A model generated the notes under the pieces. That model was not told the DNA's origin, made no database searches, and saw only the letters and a program-made list of their open reading frames with translations. From JABIFK01 sp047619225 (GTDB lineage Bacteria > Latescibacterota > UBA2968), in assembly GCA_047619225.1 (NCBI GenBank), contig JBLHJX010000274.1, forward strand, positions 1 to 7,334: 7,334 bases of DNA. Reading direction: 5' to 3'. The position numbers and the translations under genes are program-made. Below, one piece after another: positions 6,072 to 7,334 of the stretch. Every line of letters starts with the position of its first letter. The stretch's first letter is position 1.

Positions 6072-6974
6072 ATGACCAATGAACCCATCTGGACCTGGCC
6101 ACTTGATCAGATTCAGAAAGTAACGATGCAGGCACATGCGGGTGCTGATCTGACACCAAAGGTATGGCCCGATGGCGCGCAGGTTGCTGTGGCGTTGTCG
6201 TTTGATTTTGATGGGGAGACGAGTTGGTTGTATCGCGGAGCGCATTCACCGGCTTCTATGTCACGGGGTGAGTATGGGGCACGTGTTGGCATATACCGCA
6301 TCTTGGCGTTGTTGGACCGTCACGAGGTGCCCGCGTCGTTCTTTGTGCCTGCGGTGAATGGGCAGCTTCATCCAGAGGCAATAGACGCGATCCTAAAATC
6401 TGGCCGACACGAGATTGGTGTGCATGGGTGGATCCACGAAAGAGGCCAAGACCTGACGGCTGAGCAGGAAAGAGAATTGCTCACGAAGGCATTTGAATAT
6501 TGGCAGACACGCATTGGACGCGCGCCTGCGGGTATTCGCACACCGTCGTGGGATTTCACGGCCCACACGTTGGAGATCATTCGCGACCTCGGTTTTGTTT
6601 ATGACAGCAGTTTGATGGGGGATGATCGGCCTTATGAACTGTGTATCGATCATGAACCCACGGGTGTTGTGGAGCTTCCGGTGGAGTGGCTTTTGGACGA
6701 CCATCCGTTTCTTCAGATCGACCCGACACAAGGCAGTCGGTCATTCATGGATTTGGCTGCTCTGCTTGAGATTTGGCGAGCAGAATTCCAAGGGGCCTAC
6801 GAGGAACGCACGCTGTTTCTGCTGACGATGCACCCGCAAGTGATTGGTCATCGAAGCCGATTGAAAATGCTGGACACCTTGATCGAAGAAATCAAAGCGA
6901 CCCCGGGGGTTTGGTTTGCAACACACGAAGCGGTGGCGCAGTTTGTGCGCTCTGAGGTGACGAAAAATGGGTGA
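6072..6974 (+). CDS. Polysaccharide deacetylase-family metal hydrolase, 300 aa
   Basis: A NodB-fold, metal-dependent amide/imide hydrolase of the cytoplasmic branch that includes Helicobacter PgdA-like, allantoinase-like PuuE and cyclic imide hydrolases. Motif 1 is SFDFDGE with Asp45 and Asp47; motif 2 is HGWIH with His118 and His122 as metal ligands; motif 3 is RTPSWD with Arg156, Trp160 and Asp161; the late motif TMHPQ contains His254, followed by GVWFATHEAVAQF. No signal peptide or membrane segment is present, so it probably acts on a small cytoplasmic substrate rather than the cell wall. The length is normal and all motifs are present, so it should be active; the substrate cannot be assigned. 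The start is set by the AAGGAG site. Its 3' end overlaps the next gene by 8 bases, marking an operon with a PLP enzyme. Codons are GC-richer than in the helicase gene, indicating a return to the native background. Confidence 0.9.
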   Translation: MTNEPIWTWPLDQIQKVTMQAHAGADLTPKVWPDGAQVAVALSFDFDGETSWLYRGAHSPASMSRGEYGARVGIYRILALLDRHEVPASFFVPAVNGQLHPEAIDAILKSGRHEIGVHGWIHERGQDLTAEQERELLTKAFEYWQTRIGRAPAGIRTPSWDFTAHTLEIIRDLGFVYDSSLMGDDRPYELCIDHEPTGVVELPVEWLLDDHPFLQIDPTQGSRSFMDLAALLEIWRAEFQGAYEERTLFLLTMHPQVIGHRSRLKMLDTLIEEIKATPGVWFATHEAVAQFVRSEVTKNG

Positions 6975-7334
6975 TACGCACCCTGCAATTTGTGAGGGGC
7001 TTCCCCGTGTCTCTTTGTGCAGCAGTCTTCCCACGCCATTGGAGAAGATGCAACGGCTCTCAGATGCGCTTGGTGGTCCGGCGGTTTGGATCAAACGGGA
7101 CGATCTGACCGGGCTGGCATTTGGCGGCAACAAGATACGGAATCACGAATTTATTTTTGGTGAGATACTGTCGCAGGGATGCGATGCGGTGATTACAACG
7201 GCAGGCGTTCAATCAAACATGTGCAGAGCAACTGCGGCCGCAGCGGCGAAGCTGGGTCTGACATGTGTGCTTTTGCTGCGCGGAACGGGTGATGAACCCC
7301 GGCAGGGCAACTTGCTGTTGGACGATTTGTTAGG
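6967..7334 (+). CDS. PLP-dependent ACC deaminase/D-cysteine desulfhydrase family protein, N-terminal part
   Basis: The first 122 residues of a fold-type II PLP enzyme; the 3' part is beyond the window (members are about 330 residues). Visible features are LPTPLEKMQRLS (21-32), WIKRDDLTGLAFGGNKIR (41-58) with Lys56 as the expected Schiff-base lysine, and AGVQSNMCRATAAAAAKLGL (79-98) with the Ser83-Asn84 pair that follows PLP-enzyme active sites in this family. Members deaminate 1-aminocyclopropane-1-carboxylate to 2-oxobutyrate and ammonia, or break D-cysteine into pyruvate, ammonia and sulfide; the discriminating residues are not in view. ATG 6967 overlaps the deacetylase stop by 8 bases and has GAGGTGA (6954-6960) 6 bases upstream, so the two are translated from one message. 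Shared catabolism of a nitrogen-containing small molecule is a reasonable inference. Confidence 0.88.
   Translation, partial: MGDTHPAICEGLPRVSLCSSLPTPLEKMQRLSDALGGPAVWIKRDDLTGLAFGGNKIRNHEFIFGEILSQGCDAVITTAGVQSNMCRATAAAAAKLGLTCVLLLRGTGDEPRQGNLLLDDLL

Noticed and set aside
6741..7133. Open frame of 130 codons on the minus strand
   Set aside because: It runs antisense across the deacetylase/PLP enzyme junction, both of which have full motifs and good ribosome sites.

Overview
The window is a bacterial chromosomal segment in which an ordinary metabolic neighbourhood has been interrupted by Fic, MazG-like and helicase genes. No ribosomal or other marker gene fixes the taxon. The flanking genes have mixed-to-GC-rich codons, and the remnants and right-hand genes suggest a heterotrophic, probably uncultured Gram-negative bacterium; this is a weak inference. 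No tRNA, rRNA, CRISPR array or recognisable transposase was seen.

Left part (1-1933): the 3' end of an unrecognised gene runs rightward to 187. Converging on it is a leftward fragment encoding the last ~40 residues of phosphonoacetaldehyde hydrolase (PhnX). An intact leftward fic gene (316-1479) follows immediately. Beyond its promoter lies a rightward fragment encoding the last ~110 residues of an iron-dependent alcohol dehydrogenase of the type found with phosphonate genes (phosphonoacetaldehyde reductase-like). The two fragments are outward-facing 3' ends of what look like divergent phosphonate genes. Their 5' halves and shared promoter region are missing, and fic occupies the gap. The fic promoter region carries a perfect 14-bp inverted repeat plus a third partial copy, a plausible operator for autoregulation.

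Middle part (about 1934-5997): a visibly AT-rich two-gene operon. A 102-aa MazG/PRA-PH-like nucleotide pyrophosphohydrolase is followed after one base by a 1192-aa protein with, in order, a HIT domain, an HKD (phospholipase D-type) nuclease domain, an SF2 helicase core, a helical linker, an unassigned domain and a DUF3427-like C-terminus. The make-up (nucleotide hydrolase, adenylyl-conjugate hydrolase fold, nuclease, helicase) suggests nucleic-acid defence or repair. The stretch coding for the HIT motif contains a perfect 28-bp DNA palindrome.

Right part (5998-7334): after a short stem-loop, the GC-richer background resumes with a polysaccharide deacetylase-family metal hydrolase whose 3' end overlaps the start of a PLP enzyme of the ACC deaminase/D-cysteine desulfhydrase family, cut by the window edge. 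These two are probably one catabolic operon unrelated to the island.
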